Shown here one piece after another: positions 1 through 12,335 of a stretch of DNA of 64,000 nt. The notes under the pieces were generated by a model. It was not told the origin of the DNA. It saw only the letters and a program-made list of their open reading frames with translations, and searched no databases. Position 1 is the first letter of the stretch. Each line of letters starts with the position of its first letter. This DNA comes from Pratylenchus scribneri (taxonomy: Eukaryota > Nematoda > Chromadorea > Rhabditida > Pratylenchidae), in the NCBI GenBank assembly GCA_030063045.1, contig JAQSEB010000072.1:682001-746000 (forward strand). Reading direction: 5' to 3'. The position numbers and the translations under genes were made by a program.

Positions 1-328
1 TTTTTTTTTGTGCCAAGCTGTGATTGGGTCGTTTTAGGTTATTATTATGGTTTAAAATATTTTAAAATTTATTTGAATTTAATTATTTAAAAATATTTAT
101 CAATTATTCAAATTATTTTTATGATGCTAAATAACTTGGAAAAATGTTGTTAAAAGTGAAAATAACGATAAAATAGTGAATTAAATTAATTATCAAAAAT
201 GGGATGAAATGGAATGTGAAATGGGATAAACAATAAAAGTAAAGAAAAATCATTTGATATTATTAAAATTTCCCTTCATCAATTGATAATATTGTTCCCA
301 AACATATCTGCCTTTGCCCTTTCATCTG

Positions 329-3300
329 TTATTCGATTTGAATGAATGGGGAATTATTGTTAGCCTCCAAGCCATTGTTAACCTTTCAAATAAAAAAAAG
401 CTTTAAAATACAAATAAATTTAATTTACATACCACAATATATTGAATGGCCCAATAAGGCATAGGCTTATGTGAATATTTGATTTCATTTTTCCCAACTT
501 GGATTTTATAATGCTCATTCATCACTTCAACAACCATCACGAATTCACTACCTTCGACCAATGGATATAACAATGGATAAGGCGTTTCTCCTTTCCAAGT
601 CTTGTTCTAAAAATATAAAATTGTAAATTAAATATTTTACATATAACTTACATAAAATGTACCGAATTTAGCATTGTCGGAGGTAAAATTAGCCATCATA
701 ACCGTTTGACCAACTAAAAAGCAATAAAATTTTTATATTTATTTCGACAAAAACAAACTAATTTCATGGAATTCCACTGCTTCACGGAAGAAACCGATCG
801 AAATAAAAAGGCTAACTCCATCATTCTTTTTGATTTTTCCTTGGATCGTGATCATATTTCCAATGGCCAATGGCTTTTTTGGGTCAACTTGTTTGATGTT
901 TGGTGGCAGTGGTTTTTGACCTTCGCCTTCGCATTTTCCTGTTTCTTTTCCAATTTTGAGATTTCTTAGGTTGCCAGAAATCTATTTCATTTTTAACATT
1001 TTATTTAAAAATATATAATAATATTAATATTTACAATAAGCCAATTGACCGTCCATGATGGTGGCATTAAATCTTTTTGCTTATTGGAGGGGTAGATGAT
1101 GGCATCCCCACTGCGGATCTTAATCTTGTATTGGTTCTGTCCAGATGCTTGATTTCGTTCAGCTTTGATCACCACACTAAAATCTTGTCCGGCAGTGCCC
1201 AATGGATTTTTTTGCTTATACAGCTCACTTTGATTCAAATGATGCAATTTGCTAGTTATTATCAAAGTTCCCCCCTCATCTTCTGGATCATCAGGAAATG
1301 TGAATTCAATTTTCAGAAGCATGTCACCAACTGAAATAAAATAAAATAATTATCAAAAACATATATGTCACAGCCACTACTGATTATTCAGGCAAAATTA
1401 GCTTTGTCTGGCCAATATGATTATCTCTTCAGAAAAGCAGACATAATTGAGATTTGGTAAAATTAGAGAAAGGGTTATGGTTAGCGGTTCGGCGGAGAAT
1501 GAGATTAGGTGGTAGGGGCTAGAGGTTTAGGGCTAGAATTATGCTTTACTTCTTAGAGCGGGATGATAATCAGTATTGGCCAGGCAAAACTAGTTTTACC
1601 CAGGGTGACCCAATTACCGCGAAAATGCGGCATTTGCCGCATTTTCGAACCTCTCGCCGCATTTTTTTCCGCATTTTTTACTTTTTCCATGGGCATTTTT
1701 GACTGCATTATTTTCACAGCGGCCAATTTTATATAAAATTTTTCACTCTGCAACCATTTTTAAGCTTAAATTTTCGCTGCGCGGCATTTTTGTTGAAAAA
1801 AAGGCAATAGGAAAATATTTCGAATAATTTTAAAATGAATTCTTAGCGAATTTTAAGCTTTTTTAAAAAAATGCCGCATTTTCACCGCATTTTTGATGCT
1901 TTTTGACTAATTTTTGCCGCATTTTTTATGGCCAATGCCGCATTTTCGGTCAAGTGAATGGGTCACCCTGGTTTTACCTGCAAATTAGTAATGATCTTAA
2001 CATATATGTATGGAATGAAAAATTTGTATAAACTAATAAAAGAGGTAAATGTTTATATTTTTGTAATTAATTTAAATTTTTAATTTGAAAATTTTAGTAA
2101 TTTTTTGACAAAATTTATATTCCATCCTCTCCACTTAATAAATTTTTATTTACTATATTTGTTCTCTTCGTTGGCTTCATGGAACAAATAAATTTGGAAT
2201 GAAGATTTTTGTCCTTTCAATTCGATCGAATTGGCAGAAATGCACAATTCTTCGCCCTCCATAAACAGATGTTCCAATTCGTGTTTTTCGAGGATATAAG
2301 TCGGATTCTGATCTTCCTAAACAACAAAAAATTTATTTAAATTTGGCTTTTAAATTTCTAATAAATTACCTTATAATTCTCGATTGGCAGAGTCAACAAT
2401 TTAATAGCACCTTTGAGCTGAATTGGATCAAATATATAAAAATATAATTCCTTCCTTTTTCATACTACCTATTTCAATTTCACAATTGTGCAAATGATAA
2501 TTTAAATTTTTTATTTGTTTTTTAACTAATAAAGAAATAATTAATAAATTAGAACAAAATTTTAAAAAAATTTAATAAAATTTTTCCAAACTTTGTGTTT
2601 GATATTGCGAACATTTTATGTTTTTCTTTTTCCAAAATTTTTTTATATTTTGTCTTTTCAAATCTTTTGTGCTTTTTCTAATGTTTTGTATTTTTATTAT
2701 CTCAAAAACATGTTTTGCTATTCCAACATTTTTTATGTGAAAAAATTTAAATTTAAATTAGCACCTTTCATCATTTTCAATTCTGAAATCGATTTTTATC
2801 ATAATTCGTACCGAAATCCAATTGATCGTCCAAATTGGCAAATCTCCATGATATTCCATTTGATGTCCATTAACCGTCATTTTATAAAGGGTCGGATGGG
2901 TTTCATTTTTAAATCTTTCCATCACAATGATCAAATCAAACATTTGCCCTTGCTTGAACATGCCAAAGATTTTATTGGAAGGTTCAAACCATTTCCCCTG
3001 AATTCATTTAATAAATTAAATTTATTTTTCTGCTGAAATACATTGTGATAGGTGTTCATCACCAAGGTGGAATCGGTGCCATCAAAAGTGACATTAATTT
3101 GAAGGCATGTTGCACCAATATAATCTTGCCATTCCGGGGCATCGTGCATCAGATTGATCTCGATGTATTCGGCATTTGGCTCAACCATTCCATGAATTCG
3201 AATTGTTGACCCGCTGGTGACATCTTGGGCCAGCCGCATGGAATAAGGCATTTTTGGTAGTTCCCAATCCTTCAATTTATTAATTTAATTTAATTCAAAT

Positions 3301-6190
3301 CAATTATAATATATACCTGATGTTCAATTTCACTCTTTTCAATACGCCCCATGAAGGCATTGGTCCTCACAAAAACAGTAACATTCTTCAGCTCCTCTCT
3401 TCCAAAAAGCCAAAAATTGTTGTTGCCCACCATTTGTTCATTATCATCTTGCACATAAACCAATTCGAAGGAATATTCGTGGATGTGAATTTCAATACGA
3501 ATATTTGAATATGGCAGCAGCAGTCGGTGTTCGGATGGCAAACGGCTTGGCAATACCGAGTAATCCCAATTCTATAATATATTATATGTGTGAAAAAACA
3601 AAAATTTTCATCATAATATTTATAGAGATGAAAGTCCATAAATGGATTATACCTAGTTTTAAGAGAATATATATAAAATTTTAATTTTAAGTGGTTTATT
3701 TATAATATAAGAGATAGGCCCCAAAAAATAAAAATTAATAAAACTTTTGATAATGAAGGAAATAAAATTTATTTCAGTAGATTTTTCAAAATAATATTAA
3801 AATAATTTTTAAATTCATTGAATTTTTACCAGATCATGATAATGGATGTTTTCATCCAAAATTGTTAGACTAATTGACATGCCATTTTCTTCCATTGCAA
3901 TTTCGACGGATTTAGTGTCGGCAATTGGAGAGAACCAAATTGTGATAATGTCACCCTTCTTCATTGCTCCAATATTTTTTGTTGTTTTCACCACTGTATT
4001 ATTTATTTGGCATTCATTCGAGCCATAATTCACCGAAGGGAGTCGCTCTGGATCAACGACATAAATTGGATGGGTGAACTGAAAATTGACAACTTAATGA
4101 ATTCCAAAATTAAAAAAACTAACCCAGGATTCCATTGTGCAATTACAATCCCGGAAGACAAACAAATGCAATTCCTTCACGAATTCCATTGGCAAAATGT
4201 CCATGGTAAGCAGCCAAAGACCAGCAAATTGTTGCATTGTTGCCCCATGTCCAATGTTGTCCATGAAGCCGTTATATTGGATATTATCACGAGCAAATCT
4301 TCGGACAATTCCTAAAATATCCAGAAATGATCATAAAGAAATGAAATAAATTCGGAAAATTCAAAGAATCAAATTCATAAAATTTTGACCCAAAGACATT
4401 AAACATGAAATTCTTTTGAGATAATTTTGCTCATTCTTTTCAAAATTCTATTTAAAACTCACTTATCCTTCCGACTTCGTTATCTGGAAGGCGAACGAAT
4501 GATGACAAACTGTTCTCTCGGCCGAAATTAATCCAAAAATAGTCCACCAAGGGCAGAATAAATCTAATAATGAGGAAAATAAATAAATAAATAAATTAAT
4601 TAATTAATAACAAACATATGATCGGTGATCGAGAGCTCCAAAATGATCTTTTTCTCTTTTTCATTTGTGCTGATCCGAATGCCATGAAAAATATCGCGTT
4701 CTCCTGGATATTGCTGTCGACATTTTTCCACGATATCCATCTGAATTTAGAATAAATATTGAATTTTTCGGCAAAATAAAATGATTAATTCAATCATTAA
4801 CAATAGAAATGGTTCAAAAGAGCGATTGAAATTATGCATAAATGAAATTTTGGAAGGATTAATAATCCAAATTCCCAATCAATACTGTATTAAAAGAAAA
4901 TTGGCCTACTTTTGCCGGATGATTGCGCACTTGATATTGCTTTCCCGCAGCCAGACCATTGGTTGTTCTGCTCGGGTCCAGTTGACTTCGATAGCAAATG
5001 ATCAATCTGTTTGAGTAAAATATTATAAAATGTGGGAAATTGATAAGGATGAATGGGCTTTTCACAAAGAAAATAAATTTTTATACAAATTTCCCGAGAA
5101 AAAGATATGGAATTGCCAAATTAAGATAAGCAAAAAAAACAAACCCAGGTTTGGGGCACAAAAATCCATTTGGCAGGCGAAAATGCAGCCCAAATGAATC
5201 CATAACCGGCTTTCCAGGCAGGGGCATGCATTGGTCCATTTGTATGAAGGGCAGTACAAAATGGTGTCGGCTCATTGTGGTGAGGTAAATGCTGAATTAA
5301 TTGGTAAATTAGAATCTTGATTCATAATCTTATCAAATATTATTTGAGGCAAAATGTTTTTAAGGGAAATATTAAATGTTTCGAGAAAATATGTTTTAAG
5401 AGAAACACAGGGAAACATAATATTTTTCATTAAAAAATGTTTTAAAGGAAAACAAAATGTTTTTGAACGAATTCAAAATGTTTTTGTGGGAAACACAAAA
5501 TGCTTTCGAGGGAAAACACAAAATGTTTTTGAGGGAAAACACCAATGATTTGAGGGAAAACACAATTTTTTGAGGGAAAAACTCAAAATGTTTTTGAGGG
5601 AAAACACAAAACAAAATGTTTTTGAGGGAAAAGGAAAACACAAAATGTTTGTAAGGGAAAACACAAAATGTTTTTGAGGGTAAACACAAAACAAAATGTT
5701 TTTGAGGGAAAAGGAAAACACAAAATGTTTGTGAGGGAAAACACAAAATGTTTTGAGGGAAAAATCCAAAAGGTTTTTGAGGGAAACACAAAATGTTTTG
5801 AGGGAAAAATCCAAAAGGTTTTTGAGGGAAACACAAAATGTTTTTAGGAAAAATTAATTGGAAAATAAATTTTGCTTAAGAAAAAATTTTACAAAAAATG
5901 TTAGAAAAAAATAATGTCGAAAGAAATTAAAAAAGTTTTTTTTTTAATTTTAGAAATATCCGATAAATAAAATAAAAAGAAGGAAAAATAAAATTTCAAA
6001 CGTTTGTATTTTTTCAAAAAGGGATCATTTTTTAAGTTTTCCCCAAATCAACTCACGGTTCATCCTCCGGTCGATCATTTCCGCCGACGATGACCAAAAG
6101 GCGGACAACAAGCATGAGGGCAATTGTCTTGCGCAGATGAAGAACAGCATTTTTAGGACCCCGAAATGGACCGATGGCCGAAGATTTCAT
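329..6190 (-). CDS. Secreted or membrane-anchored multi-domain galectin-like protein, 17 exons, about 909 aa
   Basis: Exons, read 5' to 3' on the minus strand: 6057-6190, 5145-5291, 4910-5006, 4616-4740, 4463-4563, 4124-4311, 3830-4078, 3317-3571, 3042-3269, 2812-2997, 2370-2417, 2154-2316, 1035-1330, 759-981, 652-713, 433-606, 329-382. Every junction is GT..AG and phases join without a stop. The N-terminus (MKSSAIGPF start, hydrophobic stretch LMLVVRLLVIVGG) looks like a signal peptide or signal anchor. Residues 433-586, 587-750 and 755-909 each follow the galectin beta-sandwich pattern (for example MPYSMRLAQDVTSGSTIRI, then FKQGQMFDLII, then YKMTVNGHQ). Residues 265-432 look like a more degenerate copy. 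Residues 46-264 are not recognised. The sugar-binding HxNPR and WGxExR signatures are largely lost; the central Trp remains in some copies (GKWFEP, NKTWKGE). Binding partners may therefore be proteins or unusual glycans (inference). Intron 1 holds a minisatellite and intron 12 holds nested MITEs. Confidence 0.8.
1377..2003. mobile_element. MITE with imperfect terminal inverted repeats, split by a second MITE
   Basis: The left end (ACTGATTATTCAGGCAAAAT) and the right end near 1979-2000 (GCAAATTAGTAAT, inverse) are imperfect inverted repeats flanking a G/T-rich core with telomere-like GGTTAG/TTAGGG tracts. The whole unit lies in intron 12 of the galectin-like gene. Similar cores occur at 9278-9481 and 23868-24040. 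Boundaries are approximate. Confidence 0.45.
1601..1970. mobile_element. hAT-like MITE, 370 bp, with 8-bp target duplication
   Basis: The element begins CAGGGTGACCCAATT and ends AATGGGTCACCCTG, a terminal inverted repeat. It is flanked by the 8-bp direct repeat GTTTTACC (1593-1600 and 1971-1978), the target-site duplication length of hAT elements. The inside is many copies of a CCGCATTTT(CG) word in both orientations and has no coding capacity. It sits inside the older MITE at 1377-2003. Confidence 0.85.
5346..5850. repeat. Degenerate minisatellite in intron 1 of the galectin-like gene
   Basis: About 20 imperfect copies of a 20-25 bp word of the form AAAATGTTTTTGAGGGAAAAC. Some copies form larger units with an extra AAAACACAA spacer. 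The region is open in several minus-strand frames, giving Phe/Pro/Lys/Thr-rich reading frames that are an artefact of the repeat. Confidence 0.85.
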
Positions 6191-7645
6191 CGGAGAAGGA
6201 GAAATAAAATTTAATTCAGAGGAAATTATTTTCTGCTGGTTTGGAAGGAATTGGGGAAATAGAAAAATAAAATGAATGAATTGGTTTTGATTGAAGGGAG
6301 GAAGGAAAATGGCTTATGGGTGGGCCAAATTAAAGAAATGACGATATTTTTGGAATCAGCCAAATAAAATAAATTGGGGAAGAGGGAACATTTTGGCCAA
6401 AATGGGTAATGTTTGATTCATAATTTGGCCAAATAGGGAAGTAAAAAATAAATTTATTAGGATGGGATGAACATAGAAGAGACGGGGATGGAGGGGGAAG
6501 GGAAAGAGGAAAATTAAATGGACAAAAATGTTGATTCACTTTTTGGTTTTTGGATGGGCCAAATTACTGAAATTAAAAAGGAAAATTAACAGAGAAAAAT
6601 ATAATTTTCGTTTTTGTCCATTAAATTATTACCACTAATAAGAAAAAGGGGAGGATAGAATTGACCAAAAAAATAATGTTTGATTCATCATTTTGGCCAA
6701 AATTAGGGATATGGGAAAAATATATTTTTACTTATTATGATGATAAACATTAAAATTAAATGATGTAATCGTCTGCAGAAAAATTAAAAAAGGTTGAATC
6801 GTAAAATATAAATTTGAGATGGAAATTGGATATAAGTGGCGGGGGGAGAATTAAAATCCAAAATGTTTTTTTTTTTTAATTCAACTTATTTTTCAATTAG
6901 AAATAAGCATTGATGAAAAGAGAGAAGAAATGTTAATCTAATAGTGAAAATTAATTTATTTTAATAATTTGATTTGCCAATTATAAATACTCGAGAATTT
7001 TTTCACCTTAGTCACCCAAGACCCAATCATTAGAAAATTCATCATATTATTATAATTCGTATCCGTGTAACCGTAGGCTGAGTATGTATAATATTCCTCT
7101 CTCACTGTTTTGATACCATTTTTGCTTCAATTTCACTTTTTCCAATCTTAAATTCGACGAAATATTCCATTTTAACTTAAAATTTAAAAGCAAATTATGG
7201 TGAATCTTTCTCTAATAACATGCCATTTCGTCAGAATTTTATATCTTATTTATTAGGTCTAAGTTAATCCCTCTCATTTTCTTTTTATCCCTTAATTTTC
7301 AACCTGTTCATTAATTCACCCTTTTTAAATTGTCTAGCTGTTAAAGCCTTAATATCAACTAACACCTGCCAATTTAGTCATTTTCTTCTATCCAATATTT
7401 TAAAAATTGTCACATTTATTTGGCTAATAGCTACCTTCTTTATCTTAAATTTCGTTTTTGAAGAAATGCTCAATATTGAATAAAATTTTCTATGCTTATA
7501 ACATTTTGATAAAAGTAATAAAATTCATTGTTTGAAAAATATTGTTTTTTTTAAGAAATTTTGATATTGTTTAAAATAATATTTGTAATTAAAAAATTTG
7601 TTCAAATTTAAAAATTGGAAAAATAAATTATTATTTCCAGCTGAA
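6191..7645. other. Intergenic, no gene seen
   Basis: Between the start of the galectin-like gene (minus) and the first chemoreceptor copy (plus). It holds repeated G/A-rich words near 6230-6720 of the type TTTGGCCAAAAT and long A/T runs. No open frame with protein-like composition or splice support was found. Both flanking genes begin here, so it should contain two divergent promoters, but no clear core element is visible. Confidence 0.5.
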
Positions 7646-10600
7646 ATGAATACAACGGTACCATCAAATGCCGAAAATGAGAACATAATTATTTTGACAG
7701 CTAAAATTGCCTCGGCATTGGAATTATTTTTGGTCCATCCAACGCAGGGGTGGGGTCGAAATTTCGATTTTCGATTTCGATCGTCGAAATTTCGATGTTT
7801 TAGTTTCGATTCGATTTCGATTTCGAAAAGCGCCGAGTTTCGAAAAAATTTCGAAAAAGGCAAAGGGGGGACCCTTTGCTAGTTTCAATCAAAAATTTGG
7901 TAAATTTTTTGAAACGAATTCCTTTTTTTTACTTTCAATTTTCTTCTTTATCAATTATATTTTATTCTTCTTCTCTTTGATTGGCATAATTCTAAATCCT
8001 ATATCAAATAAATTCTTTCGGATTAATATTTAATTCCTAAATCAATAAATTTTACATTGTTTTTTTTGTTTTTTAAGAATAAGGAAATGAAAGAACATGG
8101 TAAAGATTCTTGGTGGTATTATTTTGATAGAATTGGCAAAACAACAAAAGCCCAGTGCAAAGTGCCAACATGCAAAAAAAGTTATTGATCAAGGCCCAAC
8201 AAAAGCAACAACCAAATTAGAATGTCATTTGAAAAATTATCATAAACCGCTTTATGAACAACGAGAAAAAGCCAAAAAAGAAGTCGAACAACGAAAACAG
8301 GCACAACAAAACAAATTGTCTTTCAACCGGAAAATATCAGAAATGATTCAAGGTTAATTTTAAGCATTCGGATGGATCGCGAACATCAGAGCAATCTGAT
8401 CAATCAATTCAAGATGAGTTTGGTACGGCTGTCCAGGTTCGCATTCAACCTTTTTTTGAAACAGAAAATTATTTTCCAATAGGAACTTGACAAATATTTG
8501 CGTGGGCGAAGAACCGATTCAAAAGTGAACCTATCGGCTTGGTGGAATGAAAATCAGGCGGAATTTCCATTTCTTTATCAACTCTATGAAAAATACCATT
8601 CGGCACCAGTTGGCAGCGTCGAAAGTGAACGTGTATTCATTTCTGCCCGCTTTATTGTCAATGATTTGCGCCAAAGTTTGACACCAGAAAATTTGAAAAA
8701 GCTTCTTTTCCTTCACCAAAATGTGCCACTTTATAATTTTAAATTTTGATGCATGAATATTAAATAATTTTTTGAAATATGATTGAATATAATTTTTGGA
8801 TAAAAATTTCACCTTTTGTATTTTTTGAATTTTTTTTTCAATTTTTAAAGGATTTTAAAATTTTTTTTGAAAAATTTCGATTTTCGATTTCGATTATCGA
8901 AATTTCGACGTTTTAGTTTCGTTTCGATTTCGATTTGGAAGTGAGTTTCGATTTCGAAGCAAATTTCGATTTCGATTTTTTTGAGTTTCGACCCCAGCCC
9001 TGATCCAACGGCATTTATTATGTCCATTTTTAATTTTTCGCTGATTTTCAACACAAAATTGCTTCATCCCAATTTGAAAATTATTTTATTAACTCAGAGT
9101 GCCACCATTGCATCGGTTTTATTATATTTTTAAATGTTTTGTAAATTTGGGGTTAATTAATATAATAATTTCATTTTTTCCATGTTACAAAAATAAAAAT
9201 ATTTATTTATTAAATGTGAAAACAAAATAAGGAGAAGGAGTCTATTAATTTACACAAAATAGAATTAAGTTACATAAAACTTTCGTGTCGATAAAAAATC
9301 ATTTTTTTGAAGCTATATAACTTGGTTAAATCACATTTTTTAACGATTCCCTATCCCTAACTCTTAGCCCCTAACCCCTAATCTCATCCTGCCCTGTGAA
9401 CCTAACCCTGAGTGAGCCCTAATACCTAATTTGGCCAAGTTATGGCCTCATAAATATAATATTTTTCGACACGAAAGAATTTTTGATGAATTAAATATTT
9501 TTTGTGTAAATTAATATTTTCCCTTAAAATAATTCTATTATTTTAGTTCTCAATGACACGGATCATATACGTGACTGGCAAATTCATTATTGGGGATGTA
9601 TTTTATTTTGGCTTAATCCCTTTGCAAACATTTGGCACTTTTACAATATTTTTTCGAAATTACATAATGCATGCCCTTTTATTGGAACGCACCATGGCTA
9701 CCATTTTTTTCCAAACTTATGGCCAATTCGATAACATTTGCCCTATTTTGCCTATTTGTAGTTTGGCCATTTCGGTTATTGCCTCCAATCTAAATGATTA
9801 ATTAATTTTTCTCTTAAATTTTCACAGATTATTTTGTCAATTTTGCAAAGTTTTTACCAGGGAAATGGCTTCTTTACAGATTTTAATACTATCATTTTTT
9901 ATTCCTTATTTATTCTACTAACATTATTCGAATTTGTTGTGAGTTCGTTATTTTATAAAAAAAATAATTATTACGCCTAAAAAATAATTGATATTATTAT
10001 TTATTATTGTAGGAAAAAAATTAAAAATTTACTCATTTTTAGATCATTTTAATGCTTTATACCTTCAATTGGAAATTTTATCGCATCCAACAGGCATTAC
10101 CATTGAATCAACGTTATCAAGTGAATATTAATAAATATTTAATACGTTCATAGGGCCCAGACTCGAAATCATACAAATGTTATACCATTCGACGCGTCTT
10201 GACGAGCTAAATACGAATATGCAAAAAAATCTGCGCGGCTACGACTTTTGGCCAAGTTATGGCCATTAAAAGCCATTTTCCCATAAAAGTGCTTGGTCCC
10301 CCCTATGGGTCGAAAAATTTTAAATTTTTTTCATAGCGATATTATAGCTCATTTGTCGCGGCTCGAAGAGCAGATTCCGAATCTGTGATTGGTTTCGCGT
10401 TAAATACTCAAAGAGAAAAAAGTTATGGTCATTTTTCTCCCGCTGGAATGTGTTGGAACTGCGGAGGTAATGTAAGAAGGGACTCCGGAGTGGCGTAGCC
10501 GTAGCGACGACCCGGACCGCGGAGCGGTCCGGCGGCGAGCTTAGCGAGCGCTAGCGAGCTAAGTGAGCCATGAGGAGCGAAGGCGGAGCACACGTAGGAG

Positions 10601-11591
10601 TCCCTTCTGAAATGTCCACCGGAGCAGTTCCAATCCGTATTTCCTTTGCGCAATTTGGTTCATAACTTTTTTATTTTTGAGTTTTATGCAAAAACGATGA
10701 CGGATTTGGATTCTGCTCATTGAGACGCGTCGATTGAGCTATAATATGTCCTTATAAAAATTTTGAACTTTTTCGACCCATAGGGGGGACCCTTTACTTT
10801 TTCGATTTTCGAGTGGCCATAACTTGGCCAAAAGTCATTGCCGCAAAATTTTTTTTGCATATTCTTATACAACTTGACGAGCTCTATCGAATGGTATATC
10901 ATTTATATGATTTGGCGTCTGGGCCCTATGAACGTATTTTTCCATATTTTATTAATCAATAAATTTTGACTTTTTTTAAAGAATTTTTCAATAGCTTTCG
11001 AAGTTGTCAAATTAATATAATTATTAATATATTTTAAATTAGAATTAAAATATATAGAAATTACAAAAAAAATTTATTTTTTAAGCTCTCCGAAAATATT
11101 CGTACTACCAAACAATTGATGCCAACATTTTTCTTCCATTTTGCTAATATTTGTCTGAATTCAAGCATTCAATATATTCTATATTTTCATGTGCTGGAAT
11201 CCCCTCAAATGAAAAGTTTTTATTTCACGTGGATGATTCTCTGCAATGGAATATTGCATTGCCTTATTGAATTGACTGTGATCACGTAAATTAATTAATT
11301 AATTAATTAATTCCCATCAATTTATTATTTAGATTTAAATTAACTAAAATAATGCACAACATTCATTTTATACATCTCATTTATCATTTCCATTCCAGGC
11401 ATCATCCATTATTGAGGAGAAAGGCAATGAATTGGCTTCGAATAATCACTCGATTGCGCAGTGCAAATGCAGTAGAAGATTCGGGCCATTCTCAAAAATT
11501 ACAACAAATGGCCAATTTGAATGGACAAACATTGATTTCCGTTTCCGAATCGGAAAGTCATTTCAAAATGCTTGAAGAATTGTGGAAATGA
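7646..11591 (+). CDS. Chemoreceptor (Sra-superfamily, Sre-like) paralog A, exon 1 interrupted by a hAT element
   Basis: Six exons matching paralog B: 7646-9115 (with transposon 7745-9002 inside), 9547-9774, 9828-9938, 10043-10120, 11086-11285, 11399-11591. Protein segments include TM1 (AKIASALELFLVHP), a TM3 region with MHALLLERTMATIFFQTYGQ (the ER..AT motif of the Sra/Sre group), LPLNQRYQ-LSENIRT after TM5, and a C-tail starting HHPLLRRKAMNWL. It should be a plasma-membrane receptor of sensory neurons. As genomic DNA the first exon is broken. It is readable only if the insertion is spliced out with a donor at 7750 and an acceptor at 8997, which adds six codons and gives about 343 aa. Either a recent pseudogene or a receptor with a new transposon-derived intron. 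Intron 4 carries another MITE (10141-10938). Confidence 0.75.
7745..9002. mobile_element. hAT transposon, 1258 bp, with decayed transposase, inserted in a receptor exon
   Basis: Ends are CAGGGGTGGGGTCGAAA and TTTCGACCCCAGCCCTG, an inverted repeat with one meaningful mismatch. The flanking 8-bp target duplication is ATCCAACG (7737-7744 and 9003-9010). Sub-terminal arrays of TTCGATTTCGA run inward from both ends. Internally a BED-type zinc finger and a hAT C-terminal dimerisation segment remain, so most of the catalytic core is missing: an internal-deletion derivative. The left terminus contains GT (7750) and the right terminus contains CCCCAG (8992-8997). Confidence 0.93.
8075..8749 (+). pseudogene. 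hAT transposase remnant: BED zinc finger plus C-terminal dimerisation domain
   Basis: From 8081 one frame reads KDSWWYYFDRIGK then CKVPTCKKSY and hits a stop. The neighbouring frame continues TTKLECHLKNYHKPLYEQ, the second half of a BED finger, so a frameshift splits it. From 8498 a frame reads LSAWWNENQAEFPFLYQLY, then SVESERVFISARFIVNDLR, then LTPENLKKLLFLHQN, the typical hAT dimerisation (Dimer_Tnp_hAT) pattern. The RNase-H-like catalytic region is absent. The element cannot move by itself and would depend on a transposase elsewhere. Confidence 0.85.
9278..9481. mobile_element. MITE with CTTTCGTGTCGA terminal inverted repeats
   Basis: CTTTCGTGTCGATAAAAA near 9280 is matched by the inverse TTTTCGACACGAAAG near 9464-9479. 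The core carries CCCTAA-type tracts and GGCCAAGTTATGGCC-like words shared with 23868-24040 and with the element at 10141. It lies in the first intron of receptor A. Confidence 0.65.
10141..10938. mobile_element. MITE of about 800 bp with 22-bp perfect terminal inverted repeats
   Basis: AATACGTTCATAGGGCCCAG (10141-) is repeated inverted at 10917-10938. Sub-terminal halves are also complementary (TTGGCCAAGTTATGG on the left, the inverse near 10810), so the element could fold into a long hairpin. No target duplication was identified. Its GGGCCC core resembles the hAT-like element at 42366-43045. It sits in intron 4 of receptor A and is absent from receptor B. A GC-rich insert lies in its centre. 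Confidence 0.8.
10475..10608. repeat. GC-rich inverted-repeat block nested in a MITE
   Basis: AGAAGGGACTCC (10475-10486) is inverted at 10597-10608. Between them the sequence is strongly GC-rich, unlike the rest of the window, with an internal stem CCGGACCGC/GCGGTCCGG and repeats of TTAGCGAGCG. It is probably a second small element or a foreign segment captured by the outer MITE. Confidence 0.7.
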
Positions 11592-12335
11592 AAAAATTAA
11601 ATGGGAATATATGTACATAAATTCATCTTTTTCAATTTTAAATTCATTCTTTTAAATTTTCCAATTTTTTATTAAAAATTTCTAAAAATTTCATAAATCA
11701 AATTTACGATGAGTTTTATATTTTGTAATTTCTTTTTATATTATATAGATAAATTTTGTTTTGTCGTCATAAATTTTTTATTTACAGGGTTCAAATTCAT
11801 TCCCTCTCAATTTCCGCGTATCTCTCAATTTTTCAACCATTTCAATAATTCAGGCATTATTGAATTGGTGAACTATTAAAACATTAACCGTTAATTGACA
11901 CCTGCAATTTTGCCGCCAATTTCTTCTAAACAATAATTTTAATAAAATTGTCACTTCTAATTTGGCTAATAAGAGCAATAGTAACCTTAAATTAAATTTA
12001 CGTCTGAATATGAAGAGAAATGCTCAATATTAAATAAAATTTATGTTCATAAAATATTGATAACATTTTGCTATATTAAAATTCAAAAATTATTATTTTA
12101 ATTTACAAAAACTTTTAAATTAATTTTTAAATTAATTTTGACCAAGATTATTTTAATTTAGAGTGATTTATTTCCAAAATATTTAAATATATATTTTAAA
12201 TAAATGAAAAAAGGCTTTTTTAAATATTTTTTAATTTTAAATGTCAATTAATAAAAATTTATGCGCCAATATCAATAATTATTTCTTCTAAAGAAAGTCT
12301 AAATTTTCATAATTTTCACACTCCCAAAAATTGAA
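11592..12335. other. Intergenic between receptor paralogs
   Basis: AT-rich. The stretch 11780-12060 resembles 7255-7510 upstream of paralog A (CCCTCTCA, TAATTTCAAC, CACCTGCAA and TTTGGCTAATA words in the same order), so the duplicated unit included upstream sequence. This is the likely promoter region. No gene seen. Confidence 0.55.

Noticed and set aside
5396..5836. Long minus-strand open frames rich in Phe, Pro and Lys
   Set aside because: They are several overlapping frames through a minisatellite; openness follows from the repeat unit, and the region is intron 1 of a well-phased gene.
9355..9420. CCCTAA-like tracts as interstitial telomere sequence
   Set aside because: Irregular, and part of a repeated MITE core with inverted-repeat ends seen at other sites.
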